A stretch of 5,775 nt of DNA from Synergistales bacterium (lineage in GTDB: Bacteria; Synergistota; Synergistia; Synergistales; Thermovirgaceae), in NCBI GenBank assembly GCA_018434645.1, contig JAHDOX010000062.1, positions 1 to 5,775 on the forward strand. The letters are read 5' to 3'. Shown here piece by piece: positions 5,288 to 5,775 of this stretch. A model generated the notes under the pieces. That model searched no databases. It worked only from the letters and a program-made list of their open reading frames with translations, and had not been told where the DNA came from. Made by a program: the position numbers and the translations under genes. Position 1 is the stretch's first letter. Every line of letters starts with the position of its first letter.

Positions 5288-5775
5288 TTAGTTAATCTCC
5301 TTTTCTGAATCTGTCTCGAGCGAAATTTGTATCGGTTTTTTGCCGATTAGCTGAAGAAAATAATCCATAAACTCCACTAATGTATACAACAACATCAACA
5401 ACGCAGCCACGAACAGCGCAGCCTGGGAATAAATCATAGGAATACCTAAAGAAGGTGAGAGCTCATAGGTCTTGATAGACCAGGTAACATAGTTCCAGGT
5501 CCAGTTAGTCATGAATGCGACCATTGTTAAAGTGAATAAGGACACAATAGTCTTTGTAAACACCAATCTCCTGGAATCTTTCACCAACACATTGAGCAAA
5601 TCTGCCTTAATATGGCTTCTTTCCCGGCTACCACTGGCAGCACCTATGAAGTACATCCAAAAGCCTAACAGGGTAGCCATTTCTTCTACTCCCATTATCG
5701 GATGTTTAAAAACATACCTAAGTATCACTTGAATCATTACCAAAACAACTATGACGACGGACGTCGCTACCATGA
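5288..5775 (-). CDS. dctQ: TRAP transporter small permease, DctQ family (5' end cut by the window)
   Basis: At least 161 residues of the small four-helix membrane subunit that partners DctM. Counting from the Met codon at 5771-5773, helices are at about 1-22, 33-50, 72-94 and 114-138. Family traits are QVILRYVF (15-22), the GVEEMA segment (28-33) followed by FWMYFIGAASGSRERSHIKADLL (38-60), and a charged C-terminal tail. Known DctQ proteins usually have around 10-20 residues before the first QVxxRYVF helix core. Here the frame is still open at the window edge and the visible Met has no room for a ribosome binding site, so I treat the gene as partial and the Met as probably internal. It is upstream of dctM and would be the first or second gene of the TRAP transcript. 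Confidence 0.9.
   Translation of the reverse strand, partial: MVATSVVIVVLVMIQVILRYVFKHPIMGVEEMATLLGFWMYFIGAASGSRERSHIKADLLNVLVKDSRRLVFTKTIVSLFTLTMVAFMTNWTWNYVTWSIKTYELSPSLGIPMIYSQAALFVAALLMLLYTLVEFMDYFLQLIGKKPIQISLETDSEKEIN

Overview
The window is a bacterial accessory or metabolic locus with every supported gene on the minus strand, so it reads right to left. Strong GGAGG-type ribosome binding sites, short gaps, a TRAP transporter and an M20 peptidase with a cupin suggest an anaerobic, amino-acid or organic-acid fermenting bacterium. Synergistota is my best guess, with a Firmicutes or Deltaproteobacteria lineage as alternatives. This is inference from gene content; no rRNA or other marker is present.

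Right half (2756-5775): a complete or nearly complete tripartite TRAP transporter in the order dctQ (cut by the window edge), dctM, dctP. dctQ and dctM are 38 nt apart. dctP follows dctM after a 148-nt gap that holds a perfect TATAAT box and a 9-bp tandem repeat, so the abundant binding protein may have its own promoter. A textbook intrinsic terminator (2709-2748) begins 7 nt after the dctP stop.

Middle and left (225-2519): a visibly more GC-rich second unit of an M20 metallopeptidase/deacylase close to the YgeY-type hydrolases, a KdgF-like small cupin whose start overlaps the peptidase stop by ATGA, and a 246-aa polytopic membrane protein of unknown function 34 nt further on. Its own leader (2520-2708) contains a putative extended -10 promoter, a 9-bp tandem repeat and a 12-bp palindrome.

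Left end (1-224): no gene. It holds a 10-bp hairpin without a U-tract and a possible sigma-70-type promoter (perfect TTGACA) reading out of the window to the left.

Working hypothesis (inference): the TRAP system imports a carboxylate, possibly an N-acyl or carbamoyl amino acid or a uronate-like acid, the M20 enzyme hydrolyses it, and the cupin and membrane protein act on or respond to the product. The transporter substrate and the role of the membrane protein cannot be read from the sequence. I saw no mobile elements, CRISPR arrays, tRNAs or rRNAs.
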